The notes: a model not told the origin generated them from the letters alone. A stretch of DNA of 64,000 nucleotides from an uncultured Sphingomonadaceae bacterium (GCA_947489315.1 CANLCX010000001.1:375501-439500); one strand, 5' to 3'. Positions 24,931-32,628 are shown, numbered from the stretch's first letter. Numbers and translations: made by a program.

Positions 24931-25152
24931 TTAGAAGTTTGGTCGGGGCGAACCGGGAAATCGTAACCCCCAACGCCGACGCATGAGGCGCGTCAAGCGT
25001 CGAGGGTCCGTCCTTGGTTGTTGAGTTCGGGCGAAATCGCTTTGATAGTCTTCGTTCCGGCGCAACCACTCCCAGGCGATATCCGAGACCGGGAGATCGT
25101 CGACGTAGTCATATGCCGATGCCAAGCGCCACCGGGATGGGTCATGAGACAT
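24931..25152 (-). CDS. DUF6499 N-terminal part of an FseA-like frameshifted activator (Msi172-like)
   Basis: 73-residue frame from ATG 25152 (GGAGGG upstream): RWRLASAYDYVDDLPVSDIAWEWLRRNEDY, then LMRRRWGLRFP. The in-frame product ends soon after in a short unrelated tail (GSPRPNF). Phe65 is encoded by UUU followed by C; slipping to UUC continues in the DUF2285 frame. In ICEMlSymR7A, msi172 has the same conserved motif and a proven +1 tRNA-Phe slip. The short product would be made most of the time. Confidence 0.85.
   Translation of the reverse strand: MSHDPSRWRLASAYDYVDDLPVSDIAWEWLRRNEDYQSDFARTQQPRTDPRRLTRLMRRRWGLRFPGSPRPNF
24955..24963 (-). promoter_or_regulatory. Predicted +1 programmed ribosomal frameshift site
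   Basis: Minus-strand reading CGA-UUU-CCC in frame 0 becomes UUC-CCG-GUU after a one-base forward slip of tRNA-Phe. Frame 0 hits a stop at 24931; frame +1 is open to 24381. The site falls at the end of the RRRWGLRF block of the DUF6499 part, the same place as in msi172 of ICEMlSymR7A. Confidence 0.75.
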
Positions 25153-25265
25153 CCTAACCCTCCAGACTCGCATGTTGAATGCGTGGGCGCATCATCGCGG
25201 CTTGCAGAAATTCTGAGAAGGCCAGTGCCCGGCAGAAGGCGATGCCGCTGTGGCATCGCGTTGGC

Positions 25266-25538
25266 TCAGCTCCGAGCTTCCCGCAAGAGATGGCGATAGC
25301 CATGCTTCGTCATCCAATGCGCACGGGTGAGATGGCTGTCATGGATATTGCGAGCGCGCACGGGATCAATGTCGGGATCAAGGTCAAACAGAAGTTGTAC
25401 GACTTCCCGCCAGTCGGCCCCATCGGCATTGGCATCGAGAAGCCGTAGATAGAGTTTCATATGGGTCCGGTCGTAACTTGTGAGTTCTGCACTCTCTGGC
25501 GGTTGATCTTGGAATCCAGTGTTCACTCTCGCCCCCAA
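25266..25538 (-). CDS. QseM-like DUF2285 antiactivator
   Basis: Up to 90 residues (TTG start 25538; a shorter start at ATG 25460 is possible). The body YDRTHMKLYLRLLDANADGADWRE, then HDSHLTRAHWMTKHGYRHLLR shares the L-x-L...D...GA-x-x-RE...GYR-x-LLR pattern with the DUF2285 part of the neighbouring frameshift protein. In ICEMlSymR7A, QseM of this type and size binds and inhibits both TraR and FseA. Here it would restrain the FseA-like fusion. Divergent from the XRE gene. Confidence 0.8.
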   Translation of the reverse strand: MGARVNTGFQDQPPESAELTSYDRTHMKLYLRLLDANADGADWREVVQLLFDLDPDIDPVRARNIHDSHLTRAHWMTKHGYRHLLREARS

Positions 25539-25696
25539 CTTGCTTTTGTAGCGCCTCCAGCCTCAACTGAGACCATATCGGTTTTGAGGTTTCCGAGAAG
25601 TATCAGTGATGGCATCAGGCGATGTGCGGGTGGCATCGGCGTGACGGCGTGATCCGAACCACATGTCATCGGTATTTCCTGCCAGCAAAACATGAA

Positions 25697-25729
25697 TACA
25701 TACTATAGTTGATAAACTTATAGTATGTA
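25697..25729. promoter_or_regulatory. Perfect 11-bp inverted repeat; operator of the qseM/qseC-like switch
   Basis: TACATACTATA-N11-TATAGTATGTA lies between the divergent QseM-like and XRE-regulator genes, 19 bp before the XRE start. Such dyads in the qseM-qseC gap are the operators of the QseC controller in ICEMlSymR7A. Perfect arms of 11 bp make chance unlikely. Confidence 0.75.
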
Positions 25730-25747
25730 AACTGCGACCAGTTTGCG

Positions 25748-25969
25748 ATGGATATGCGCAAACTTGTGGGTCGGAACTTTTCCCGCCTGCGTCGGGAAAA
25801 GGGTCTGACGCAGGAGCAGGTCGAAGAGCGCTCGGGCTTTAGCCAGCAGTATCTCAGTAGCCTTGAAAGAGGGCGCCGCAATCCGACGGTTATAACGCTC
25901 TATGAATTGGCTGTGGCCCTGGAGGTCAGTCATTTAGACTTGGTGATGCCAGATGAGGAGGATGGCTAG
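25748..25969 (+). CDS. QseC-like XRE-family regulator
   Basis: 73-residue controller-type helix-turn-helix protein: RNFSRLRREKGLTQEQVEERSGFSQQYLSSLERGRRNP covers nearly a whole XRE domain (split by the recognition helix SQQYLSSLE). Size and divergent placement match QseC, which autoregulates and represses or activates qseM depending on its level, giving a bistable transfer switch. It resembles restriction-modification C proteins, but no R-M gene is adjacent; the hsd genes are 14 kb away. Confidence 0.85.
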   Translation: MDMRKLVGRNFSRLRREKGLTQEQVEERSGFSQQYLSSLERGRRNPTVITLYELAVALEVSHLDLVMPDEEDG

Positions 25970-26038
25970 GCGATCTCACAGTCGTCAACAACGCGGACAA
26001 AAATTTTTTTTTGTTCATCTATTCACGTTGAAGGTCAG

Positions 26039-26524
26039 CTATGTAGGCCAGTCATAGGTGTCGTTGTCGGGATGTTGGTGCGATGTCCGCCGCGCGAGTG
26101 CGGTGCCCTCTGGATCGTCCTCTTCGCTTGATCCGAAGTTCGGCAAGTCAACGAGCTGCGCAGTCTGTGGTAGCTTGCCTTCGATCCCTAACTCAAAGGC
26201 AAGAGCGATGTCGGATGGATCGTCAAATGCACCGATCGAGATCGAGATCCGCTCGCTTTCCTCGTTGTGATAGAAGAGTGGCGTGCCGCAATCACCGCAA
26301 AACCCGCGCGCGATTCCTTCCGAGCTGTAGAACTTCGATGGTTGCCCACGTGTCCAGGTCAGATCACGGACCAAGACGCCAACGCGCGCACCGAAGAGGT
26401 TTCCAGCCGCCTTCTGGCACATGCGGCAATGGCAGACATGCGGATTGTCGCTGAGTGCCGCGGCGTGGAACCTGATCGAACCGCATTGGCATCCACCCGA
26501 TTTTGCCAATTGAAGATCTGTCAC
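26039..26524 (-). CDS. GFA-family (glutathione-dependent formaldehyde-activating-like) protein
   Basis: 161-residue protein with the full GFA zinc ligands: GGCQCGSIRF at the N-terminus, VCHCRMCQKAAG at 30-41, and GFCGDCGTPLFYH near residue 85. The C-terminal tail is polar. Family members bind zinc and sometimes glutathione adducts; the true substrate is usually unknown. The start overlaps the SRPBCC stop (4 nt), so it belongs to the ArsR-SRPBCC-GFA operon. Confidence 0.88.
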   Translation of the reverse strand: MTDLQLAKSGGCQCGSIRFHAAALSDNPHVCHCRMCQKAAGNLFGARVGVLVRDLTWTRGQPSKFYSSEGIARGFCGDCGTPLFYHNEESERISISIGAFDDPSDIALAFELGIEGKLPQTAQLVDLPNFGSSEEDDPEGTALARRTSHQHPDNDTYDWPT

Positions 26525-26988
26525 TTGAGTGAGTTGGCGTATTCTTCGAGCTGCGTCGCTACTGTACCCCAGCCGTCGTAGAACCCCATGTCTTCGTGGC
26601 TCTGACGCGCTTCGGGTGAGCGATGCCGTGCGGTCGCGGTGTATGTGGTGCCGCCATTGCCGTCGTCCTCAAATTCAATGATTGCTGTCATGAAGGGATC
26701 GGCCGCAGGCTTCCAGCCTTCGCTATAGGTGTCGGTGAAGACGAGGCGCTTGCCTTCCTCGACTTCCAGATAGACCCCTTCGTTTTCCATCAGGTTGCCC
26801 TCGACATTCATCGTCGTGTTGAACTTGCCGCCCACACGCAGGTCGATCTCGCATTTCTCAATCCCGTGTGGCTTGGGGACGAAGAAATTCTTGATGTGCT
26901 CGGGCGTGGTCCAGCACTCCCATAAGACAGATCGGGGTGCATTGAGCGTGCGGGTGAACGTGAGGTCGGTTTTGGGATCGAGAGTCAT
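26521..26988 (-). CDS. SRPBCC/AHSA1-domain protein (pair 2)
   Basis: 155-residue SRPBCC protein: FTRTLNAPRSVLWECWTTPEHIKNFF at the start, CEIDLRVGGKFNTTM in the middle, and a C-terminal MGFYDGWGTVATQLEEY helix, all classic for AHSA1-type proteins. It lies between ArsR and GFA genes with 4-nt overlaps on both sides. A role in binding a small hydrophobic ligand is a family guess only. Confidence 0.88.
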   Translation of the reverse strand: MTLDPKTDLTFTRTLNAPRSVLWECWTTPEHIKNFFVPKPHGIEKCEIDLRVGGKFNTTMNVEGNLMENEGVYLEVEEGKRLVFTDTYSEGWKPAADPFMTAIIEFEDDGNGGTTYTATARHRSPEARQSHEDMGFYDGWGTVATQLEEYANSLK

Positions 26989-27326
26989 TTGTTCTTCTCC
27001 TTCATAAGGTTGGTGATGTAATCGTCAAATTGGTCAAGCCGTCCTTCCCAGATTTCGCTTTGCTCTGTCAGCCAGTTCTTCGCGGGCGAGAAGGCATCCG
27101 GTGCCAGTTGGCAGACACGGGTCCGTCCTTTCTTCTCGGATGTGATCAATCCGGCTGCTTCCAGCTTCTTCAGATGTTCCATGAAAGAGGGCAGCGCCAT
27201 GTTGTGGGGTTCCGCCAATTCGCCTGCGGTCGCCTCACTACGCGCAAGGCGCTCGAGGATCATTCTCCGCGTCGGATCGCCGAGGGCCGAGAAGCACAGA
27301 TCAAGGGTCGAATCAAACTTAGACAT
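26985..27326 (-). CDS. ArsR-family regulator (pair 2)
   Basis: 113-residue winged-helix regulator: LCFSALGDPTRRMILERLARSEATAGELAE, then PSFMEHLKKLEAAGLITSEKKGRTR (split at the turn). It is the first gene of the ArsR-SRPBCC-GFA operon. ATG 27326 is closest to the family start; a TTG at 27341 with GGAG upstream is possible. The leader contains an inverted repeat likely to be its operator. Confidence 0.88.
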   Translation of the reverse strand: MSKFDSTLDLCFSALGDPTRRMILERLARSEATAGELAEPHNMALPSFMEHLKKLEAAGLITSEKKGRTRVCQLAPDAFSPAKNWLTEQSEIWEGRLDQFDDYITNLMKEKNK

Positions 27327-27361
27327 ATCCCTAAGTAACAAGGCTCCGTCAGCTTTGTCAA

Positions 27362-27387
27362 ATTATTTAGGAAAATCCCTAAGTAAT
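27362..27387. promoter_or_regulatory. Candidate ArsR operator (pair 2)
   Basis: ATTATTTAGG-N6-CCTAAGTAAT, 9 of 10 paired, 36 bp upstream of the ArsR start. The right part ATCCCTAAGTAA is repeated directly at 27327-27338. Position fits an autoregulatory site. Confidence 0.5.
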
Positions 27388-27462
27388 GCGAAAGCCGTCA
27401 TTTGCTGCACTGCACGAACGGGGAAGTATGGGGGCTCGGAGCCGACATTCGGTGATAGCAAG

Positions 27463-27493
27463 GCCCCACCTGAAGAACTCAGGTGGGGCTTTT
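27463..27493 (+). terminator. Strong hairpin, terminator-like
   Basis: GCCCCACCTGA-N5-TCAGGTGGGGC followed by CTTTT on the plus strand: a perfect 11-bp stem. It lies just beyond the DUF736 stop and before the ArsR operon promoter. The T-run favours the plus strand, but the stem could also end the minus-strand DUF736 transcript. Confidence 0.65.
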
Positions 27494-27503
27494 CGTCAGG
27501 GAC

Positions 27504-27827
27504 TCAGTCGCCATTGCGGCGATTGGGGCGGCTCCAGATGAGGCTGAAGCCTTCGCCGTCTTCCTCGTCGAAGAGGTTGGCATAGATTGGAGCCGTGAAG
27601 CTGGGGTCGTCCAGTTTGAGGCCGAGATAGCCGCGACCCTCGTTTGAGGTCTTTGACCAGGCGGCGCCGATTTCGGCGCGGCCCACCAGTACGCGGTGGC
27701 TGGGTGCATTCTCGCTGGCCTGGCTGGTTTCTGGAACGATGCGGACGTTCTTGGCCTGTACATTGAGGGTGACGATTTCGCCGGTATATTCGTTGCCGGA
27801 CTTCTTGAAGGTGCCGATGGTTGCCAT
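27504..27827 (-). CDS. DUF736 family protein (copy 2)
   Basis: 107-residue DUF736 protein: MATIGTFKKSGNEYTGEIVT, then HRVLVGRAEIGAAWSKTS and the C-terminal LIWSRPNRRNGD. It shares the family plan with the copy at 19536-19874 but is clearly diverged, so it is not a recent duplication. ATG 27827 follows GGAGAA. Function unknown; it is a conserved ICE gene. Confidence 0.88.
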   Translation of the reverse strand: MATIGTFKKSGNEYTGEIVTLNVQAKNVRIVPETSQASENAPSHRVLVGRAEIGAAWSKTSNEGRGYLGLKLDDPSFTAPIYANLFDEEDGEGFSLIWSRPNRRNGD

Positions 27828-28417
27828 TGTAGTTCTCCTTGATCAGATGTTTCCGAGCCCGCACCATTGCGGCCTCGATGGAGATCGGCAGGTCGAAGGC
27901 GACCGACGGCTCACCCGTGAGGGCCCAGCGTCAGCGCCGGACGGAGGCGGGAGACTTTCTTGATTTCGCGAGGAATGGCGGCGCAGCCGGCAGGGGAAGA
28001 AAGTGGGCCGGCACCGTTGAGCCATAGGCGGTCGAGGCGAAGCCGCCTTTCGGCCAGATCAGTCCATTGAAGAGGCCGTTTGGAGCGGTCGACCCCCAAC
28101 TCTGAAGATCAATGGAGAAACTGGAAACCCGGTGACGCCGCGAAAGTCCGACCCTATTACGGTGACATCGCAATCGTCGCCCATGTCAGGCAAGCTCGTC
28201 TTTCCGTCAGCTAACGAGCCAATCCAGCATTGATACTGCTCCAACGTGCCATGACGGCTTGCGCTTTCGGGTGCCGTACAAAGGCCTACACATAAATCGG
28301 GTCCTGCGTCGGTCGATTCAGGATATCCATTCAACCCCCACGCCTTCGATCACCGGCCTGGGTGTTTGGAAGATCAAAGCATCAGACTCTCCCTTTCCCG
28401 TTCCGGCCATCCGGGGA
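27828..28417. other. 590-bp region without a supported gene
   Basis: Several short frames of 60-90 codons exist on both strands, but none has a family pattern, ribosome binding site and codon use together. It should contain the DUF736 promoter on its left side. It may be the residue of decayed cargo. Confidence 0.4.
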
Positions 28418-28858
28418 CTACGATCCGCGCAAATGCTCCATATCTGATTCCGTTGGGGTCATGCCTGCCATACGAGCGAGCGCCGCAATACCGATGGCGA
28501 CAGCGCCCACGATCGAGACGGCGATTTGCCAGTTATCAGAGGGTATGATGTGTTTCGCGATGCCATGTGTGGCGGCGTAACCGGCCACCGCCGCCGGTCC
28601 GACGAACAGGGCTGCGACAACCAATCGGATCCACAGCGGTCGTGCGAAGCTGAAAACGAGTTGTCCAATGATGAAGATCGCAGCGGCGGCAACGGCTCCG
28701 ATGACAATGGCGCCAATCGGGCCAGCTCCGCTGCCATGCACCCACATGCCCACCGTGACTCCAATGAGTAAAGGCAATGCATAGATGGCGAGCGAGAATA
28801 CCAGCCAGCACAAGAGGCCGATAGTGGTGATGAGGAGCAAAATGTTGAACGCGATCAT
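28418..28858 (-). CDS. Small multi-pass membrane protein, function unknown
   Basis: 146 residues from ATG 28858 (GGAG upstream): four hydrophobic segments at about 5-30, 38-65, 72-95 and 108-130 (for example IGAIVIGAVAAAAIFIIGQL). It ends in a short polar tail with TPTESDMEHLRGS. I do not recognise the family. It is divergent from the ArsR/SRPBCC pair 3, with 250 bp between, and could be co-controlled. Confidence 0.6.
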   Translation of the reverse strand: MIAFNILLLITTIGLLCWLVFSLAIYALPLLIGVTVGMWVHGSGAGPIGAIVIGAVAAAAIFIIGQLVFSFARPLWIRLVVAALFVGPAAVAGYAATHGIAKHIIPSDNWQIAVSIVGAVAIGIAALARMAGMTPTESDMEHLRGS

Positions 28859-29080
28859 GGTGGATGTCTCCGTGCAAAACGATGAACGGTTGCGCCTGCC
28901 ACCACCACCTCGGCGCTCAATCAGCATAGCAGAAATGCTGCGCTCCCGACAGTTCGATGACGGGGAACTGGGCGCAATTGGCCAAAGAATGCTGCCCATC
29001 GCGAAGATTGCGCCGCAACCAAGGCTAGTGGCTGTCACGCATAAAGGGAAATGGGGAAAGAGCAATATCCCTACTTGACT

Positions 29081-29100
29081 ATATAGCAGAATAGCTATAT
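29081..29100. promoter_or_regulatory. Candidate ArsR operator (pair 3)
   Basis: ATATAGC-AGAATA-GCTATAT, perfect 7-bp dyad ending 10 bp before the ArsR start, with a further AGCTAT half site at 29107. It differs in sequence from the operators of pairs 1 and 2, so the three regulators are probably insulated from one another. Confidence 0.6.
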
Positions 29101-29110
29101 TAATACAGCT

Positions 29111-29443
29111 ATGTCATCACTCGATCATATTTTTCATGCGCTGTCTGACCCGACCCGCCGGGCGCTGCTGGCCCGCCTTGTTGAAGGGGAGGCGACTGTC
29201 GCCGAACTTCTGCAGCCTTTTGAGATATCCCAGCCGTCAATTTCGCGCCATTTGAAGGTGCTTGAAGATGCCGAGCTGATTTCGACGCGCATTTCCGGCA
29301 ATGCCCGACCGCGTCGTATCGAACCTGCCGCGTTTGAGGCGATTTCCGACTGGCTTGAGCATTACCGCATGATCTGGTCGGAAAATTATGCGCGGCTTGA
29401 TGACGTTCTGGAAACCATGAAGACAAAGGAGCCGAAGACATGA
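29111..29443 (+). CDS. ArsR-family regulator (pair 3)
   Basis: 110-residue winged-helix protein: DHIFHALSDPTRRALLARLVEGEATVAELLQ, then ISQPSISRHLKVLEDAELIS. Typical of the SRPBCC-linked ArsR class. ATG 29111 lies right after the operator, without a clear Shine-Dalgarno, so it may be leaderless. It overlaps the SRPBCC start by 4 nt and heads an operon with the AlkD-like and perhaps NmrA-like genes. Confidence 0.9.
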   Translation: MSSLDHIFHALSDPTRRALLARLVEGEATVAELLQPFEISQPSISRHLKVLEDAELISTRISGNARPRRIEPAAFEAISDWLEHYRMIWSENYARLDDVLETMKTKEPKT

Positions 29444-29910
29444 GACCCCTCGCGATGACCACCCCCACGGAGACGACGATAGTAATTACACGCAGCTTCG
29501 ATGCACCGAAATCGCTCGTCTGGCGTGCACATACTGATCCCGAATTGGTCAAGCGTTGGCTGACAGGGCCTTCTGGTCATACCATGCCGGAATGCGAAAT
29601 CGATCTGCGTGTGGGTGGCGTCTATCGCTATGTTTGGGAATGGGCAGACGGCCGTATGGTTGCCACCGGCACCTTCCGCGAGATTGAGAGCGAAGAGCGC
29701 CTTCTCCTGACCGAAGTCTTCGACATCTTTCCCGACAATGAGACACTCGTCGAGCAGGTTTTCTCCGAACAAGATGGTCACTCGACCGTGGTGATGAGCC
29801 TGCACTATGACAGCAAGGAGACACGTGACGGTGTGTTGCAAAGTCCGATGGATGAAGGGCTGGAAGCAAGTTATCGCAGTCTCGACGCACTGGTTGCCAA
29901 AGTTCCGTAG
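29440..29910 (+). CDS. SRPBCC/AHSA1-domain protein (pair 3)
   Basis: 156-residue SRPBCC protein: ITRSFDAPKSLVWRAHTDPELVKRW, then CEIDLRVGGVYRYVWEWADG and the C-terminal DEGLEASYRSLDAL helix. A second ATG at 29455 could be the true start. Closest in plan to pair 2. Ten bases separate it from the next gene. Confidence 0.88.
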   Translation: MRPLAMTTPTETTIVITRSFDAPKSLVWRAHTDPELVKRWLTGPSGHTMPECEIDLRVGGVYRYVWEWADGRMVATGTFREIESEERLLLTEVFDIFPDNETLVEQVFSEQDGHSTVVMSLHYDSKETRDGVLQSPMDEGLEASYRSLDALVAKVP

Positions 29911-29919
29911 AGGCCACCG

Positions 29920-30612
29920 ATGTCGCAAGTCACGGATCTGATTGCCGCTTTGGAAGAGAAGGTGGAGCCTGCAAAGATTGAGGATGTTGCACGCTTCTTC
30001 AAGGGCGGTGATCCCGAAACACGGATCATGGGCGTCCCCATGCCCAAGGTCTTTCCGGTCGCGAAGCAGTTTACCGATCTGGATTTGGCGGATGTCGAAA
30101 CGCTGCTCGACGATGCACGCTACGAGGTTCGCATGGCTGCGGTCTCCGTGATGGATTTTCAAGCCCGGCGGAAAAAGCTGCCGGAGGCGGACCGGAAGGC
30201 CCTTTTTGATCTCTACCTGCGGCGACACGACCGGATCAACAACTGGGATTTGGTTGACCGTGCAGCACCTCATGTCGTCGGCGCATATCTGGTCGACAAG
30301 GATAGATCGATCCTCAACACACTGGCACGCTCGAATGATCCGCATGAACGGCGAACAGCGATTGTGAGTACATTTGCCTTCATCCGACGCGGTGAAGTGG
30401 AGGACACGTTTGGCATCGCGGATATGCTGGCCGGTGACGGCGACGATTACGTGCAAAAGGCCGTTGCGTCCTGGACGCGCGAAGCAGGTAAAAGAGACGC
30501 CGAGGCCTTGATTGCGTTTCTGGAACGCAACAAGAAGCACTTGCCGCGCTCCACGATCACAGCGGCGTCCAAGCTGCTTCCGGACAGCGTCCGAAAAGCA
30601 CTGCGGTCTTGA
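29920..30612 (+). CDS. AlkD-like DNA alkylation repair family protein
   Basis: 230-residue all-helical HEAT-like repeat protein (PF08713): RFFKGGDPETRIMGVPMPKVF at the start, helical pairs throughout, with the NNWDLVDRAAPHVVG signature of the family at about 107-121. AlkD-type enzymes excise positively charged alkylated bases. Catalytic residues were not checked one by one; the Trp-Asp pair in NNWDLVD is present. Follows the ArsR/SRPBCC pair. Confidence 0.85.
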   Translation: MSQVTDLIAALEEKVEPAKIEDVARFFKGGDPETRIMGVPMPKVFPVAKQFTDLDLADVETLLDDARYEVRMAAVSVMDFQARRKKLPEADRKALFDLYLRRHDRINNWDLVDRAAPHVVGAYLVDKDRSILNTLARSNDPHERRTAIVSTFAFIRRGEVEDTFGIADMLAGDGDDYVQKAVASWTREAGKRDAEALIAFLERNKKHLPRSTITAASKLLPDSVRKALRS

Positions 30613-30705
30613 CGCTGTACATTGTGCCGGAAAAAGTCTCCTGACAGGTTCTGGCAGACCGATCTGCTATACTTCCTTCAAAGCATCGTTTTTTGGAGGC
30701 TGGCC

Positions 30706-31572
30706 TTGCACATTATTCTCGGAGGAACTGGTCAGGTTGGCTCTGCCACGGCCCGCGCGCTGCTCGGTCTGGGGGAAATGGTTACCGTGGTCACCCGCAA
30801 AGAGCAGCATGGTGAAGCGCTAAAGCGCCGTGGAGCGCATATCGCCGTTGTTGATATTCGTGATGTTGAGGCATTGCGCGATGTCTTTCGCGGCGGGCAA
30901 CGGGCTTTCTTGCTTAATCCGCCCGCTGATCCATCCGGCGATACGGATGCCGAGGAACGGGCGAATGTCGCTGCCATCATGGAGGCGTTGGACAGCTCGG
31001 GACTGGACAAAGTCGTGGCCCAATCAACCTATGGCGCTCGACCGGGTGACCGCTGTGGCGACCTGACGGTGCTGCACGCGTTTGAACATTTGCTTGCGAA
31101 CCAACCTATCCCAGCGGCGATCAATCGCGGCGCTTACTACATGAGTAACTGGACCGGGATGCGCGACATGGTGCGCGAATCCGGCACTCTGCCGAGCTTT
31201 TTTCCGGCCGATCTCAGCTTGCCGATGGTGTCCCCTGATGACCTTGGGCGCGTGGCTGCCCGTCGCCTGATGGAGCCTGTCAGCGAAACCGGAACGCTCC
31301 ACATCGAGGGACCGAACCGATATACGCCGAACGACGTGGCTAAAGCCTTTTCTGATGCCTTGGGTCGGCCCGTCACAGTTCAGGAAATTCCGCGTGAGGA
31401 ACTGGAGCGCACCTTCCGCCAGTTCGGTTTTTCCGAGGAAGCGGCCGCCTCTTATGCCTGTATGACCAGGGCGGTGATCGACGGAGAGACGGACACCGCC
31501 GAGGCACCCTTGCACGGTGAAACATCCTTACGTGACTACGTGCAATCCAGCATCAGCCGTTCAGATCAATGA
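30706..31572 (+). CDS. NmrA/SDR-a NAD(P)-binding protein
   Basis: 288-residue Rossmann protein of the NmrA/atypical SDR group: LGGTGQVGSATARALL at the N-terminus with the GxxGxxG motif, and an NPPADPSGDTDAEERANV loop. Start TTG 30706 has GGAGG six bases upstream and removes an implausible N-terminal extension. These proteins are redox sensors or quinone reductases (QOR2-like); no substrate is indicated. Confidence 0.82.
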   Translation: MHIILGGTGQVGSATARALLGLGEMVTVVTRKEQHGEALKRRGAHIAVVDIRDVEALRDVFRGGQRAFLLNPPADPSGDTDAEERANVAAIMEALDSSGLDKVVAQSTYGARPGDRCGDLTVLHAFEHLLANQPIPAAINRGAYYMSNWTGMRDMVRESGTLPSFFPADLSLPMVSPDDLGRVAARRLMEPVSETGTLHIEGPNRYTPNDVAKAFSDALGRPVTVQEIPREELERTFRQFGFSEEAAASYACMTRAVIDGETDTAEAPLHGETSLRDYVQSSISRSDQ

Positions 31573-31686
31573 GACCCGCGACCATGGGTGGCGTGGCCGC
31601 CGGCTGTCGACGCGGATGTCATATGCGTTTGACGCTCAGGCGACCGTCGCCGCAAGCCAAAGCAGGGGGCGGCCTTTGAGCAGCGA

Positions 31687-32628
31687 TCAAGCGCAGCCCG
31701 TCTTGCGGAAATCATGGGCCTTGATGCCGAGCTTTCGCGCCTTATCCGCGAAATTGTCCTGAATGCCGGTTCCTGGAAAGACAATCACGCCAATCGGCAG
31801 TACTTCTAAAATTGCATCATTGCGTTTGAAAGGTGCGGCCTTGCCGTGGCGAGTCCAATCCGGCTTGAAGGCGACCTGCGGCACTGTGCGGGTCTCAGCC
31901 CATTTGGCGGCAATCAGTTCGGCGCCCTTGGGTGATCCGCCATGTAAGAGCACCATATCGGTATGTTTGGCATGGACCTTGTCGAGCGTCTCCCAGATCA
32001 GGTGATGATCATTGAAGTCCATGCCGCCGGTCAGCGCGATCTTTGTACCTGTTGGCAGATGCACTTCAATGTCTGCGCGTTTTTTCGCGGCGAGGAAATC
32101 CCGGCTGTCGATCATTGCCGACGTGAGGTTGCGATGGTTGATCCGGGATCCGGATCGCGGTGACCAGGGCGTGCCAGTCAGGCGGAGATAATGCTCGGCG
32201 GCCGTGTCGCGGAAGACCTCCATACCGTCACGGCGTTCAAGAAGAGTCTGGCCAGTGGTGATCAGATGTTCGAGCTGTACGGCCTGAACCTCGGACCCGT
32301 CCTGGTCACGCTGTCCGCGTTTCTGCGCCTGTTCGTTGTCGTCGAGCTTGCGTTCAATGCGGCCCACGGCGCGGTGGAACATGTTGACCGTCGACCAAAG
32401 CAGTTCGTCGAGGTCGGTATCAAGTCTGGTGTCGGCCATGGTGACCACAAGCGCATCGAAAATATCGGCGATGGCACCTGCGATTATATGATCTTCGGGG
32501 ACGTCGCGCGGATCGGGCTCGTTGTCGGAATGCTGGTAGCCGTAAAGGCGCAGCTCGCTACAGATCGTGCCGGTGGGGGATGCGCTGTGATGGGGCTCGT
32601 CATCCGTGTCGTGTGGATTGGTGAACAT
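31687..32628 (-). CDS. DUF2493 (SLOG-family) ICE protein
   Basis: 313-residue protein. The C-terminal DUF2493/YspA-type SLOG domain is clear: KIALTGGMDFNDHHLIWETLDKVHAKH, LLHGGSPKGAELIAAKWAE, and VIVFPGTGIQDNFADKARKLGI (each quoted in part). The N-terminal 170 residues are helical and polar. ATG 32628 follows AAGGAG. SLOG domains bind nucleotides or nucleotide-derived ligands; the role in ICEs is unknown. It follows a long non-coding leader and belongs with the toprim, ParB and ArdC genes. Confidence 0.85.
   Translation of the reverse strand: MFTNPHDTDDEPHHSASPTGTICSELRLYGYQHSDNEPDPRDVPEDHIIAGAIADIFDALVVTMADTRLDTDLDELLWSTVNMFHRAVGRIERKLDDNEQAQKRGQRDQDGSEVQAVQLEHLITTGQTLLERRDGMEVFRDTAAEHYLRLTGTPWSPRSGSRINHRNLTSAMIDSRDFLAAKKRADIEVHLPTGTKIALTGGMDFNDHHLIWETLDKVHAKHTDMVLLHGGSPKGAELIAAKWAETRTVPQVAFKPDWTRHGKAAPFKRNDAILEVLPIGVIVFPGTGIQDNFADKARKLGIKAHDFRKTGCA

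Noticed and set aside
24381-25152. Simple frameshift pseudogene explanation for the DUF6499/DUF2285 pair
   Set aside because: The shift falls exactly on a UUU-C site matching the proven msi172/msi171 case and both frames are otherwise intact, so programmed shifting is favoured, though not proven.
29386-30540. Minus-strand frame of 384 codons
   Set aside because: Antisense shadow of the SRPBCC and AlkD-like genes; the plus-strand products have clear family motifs.
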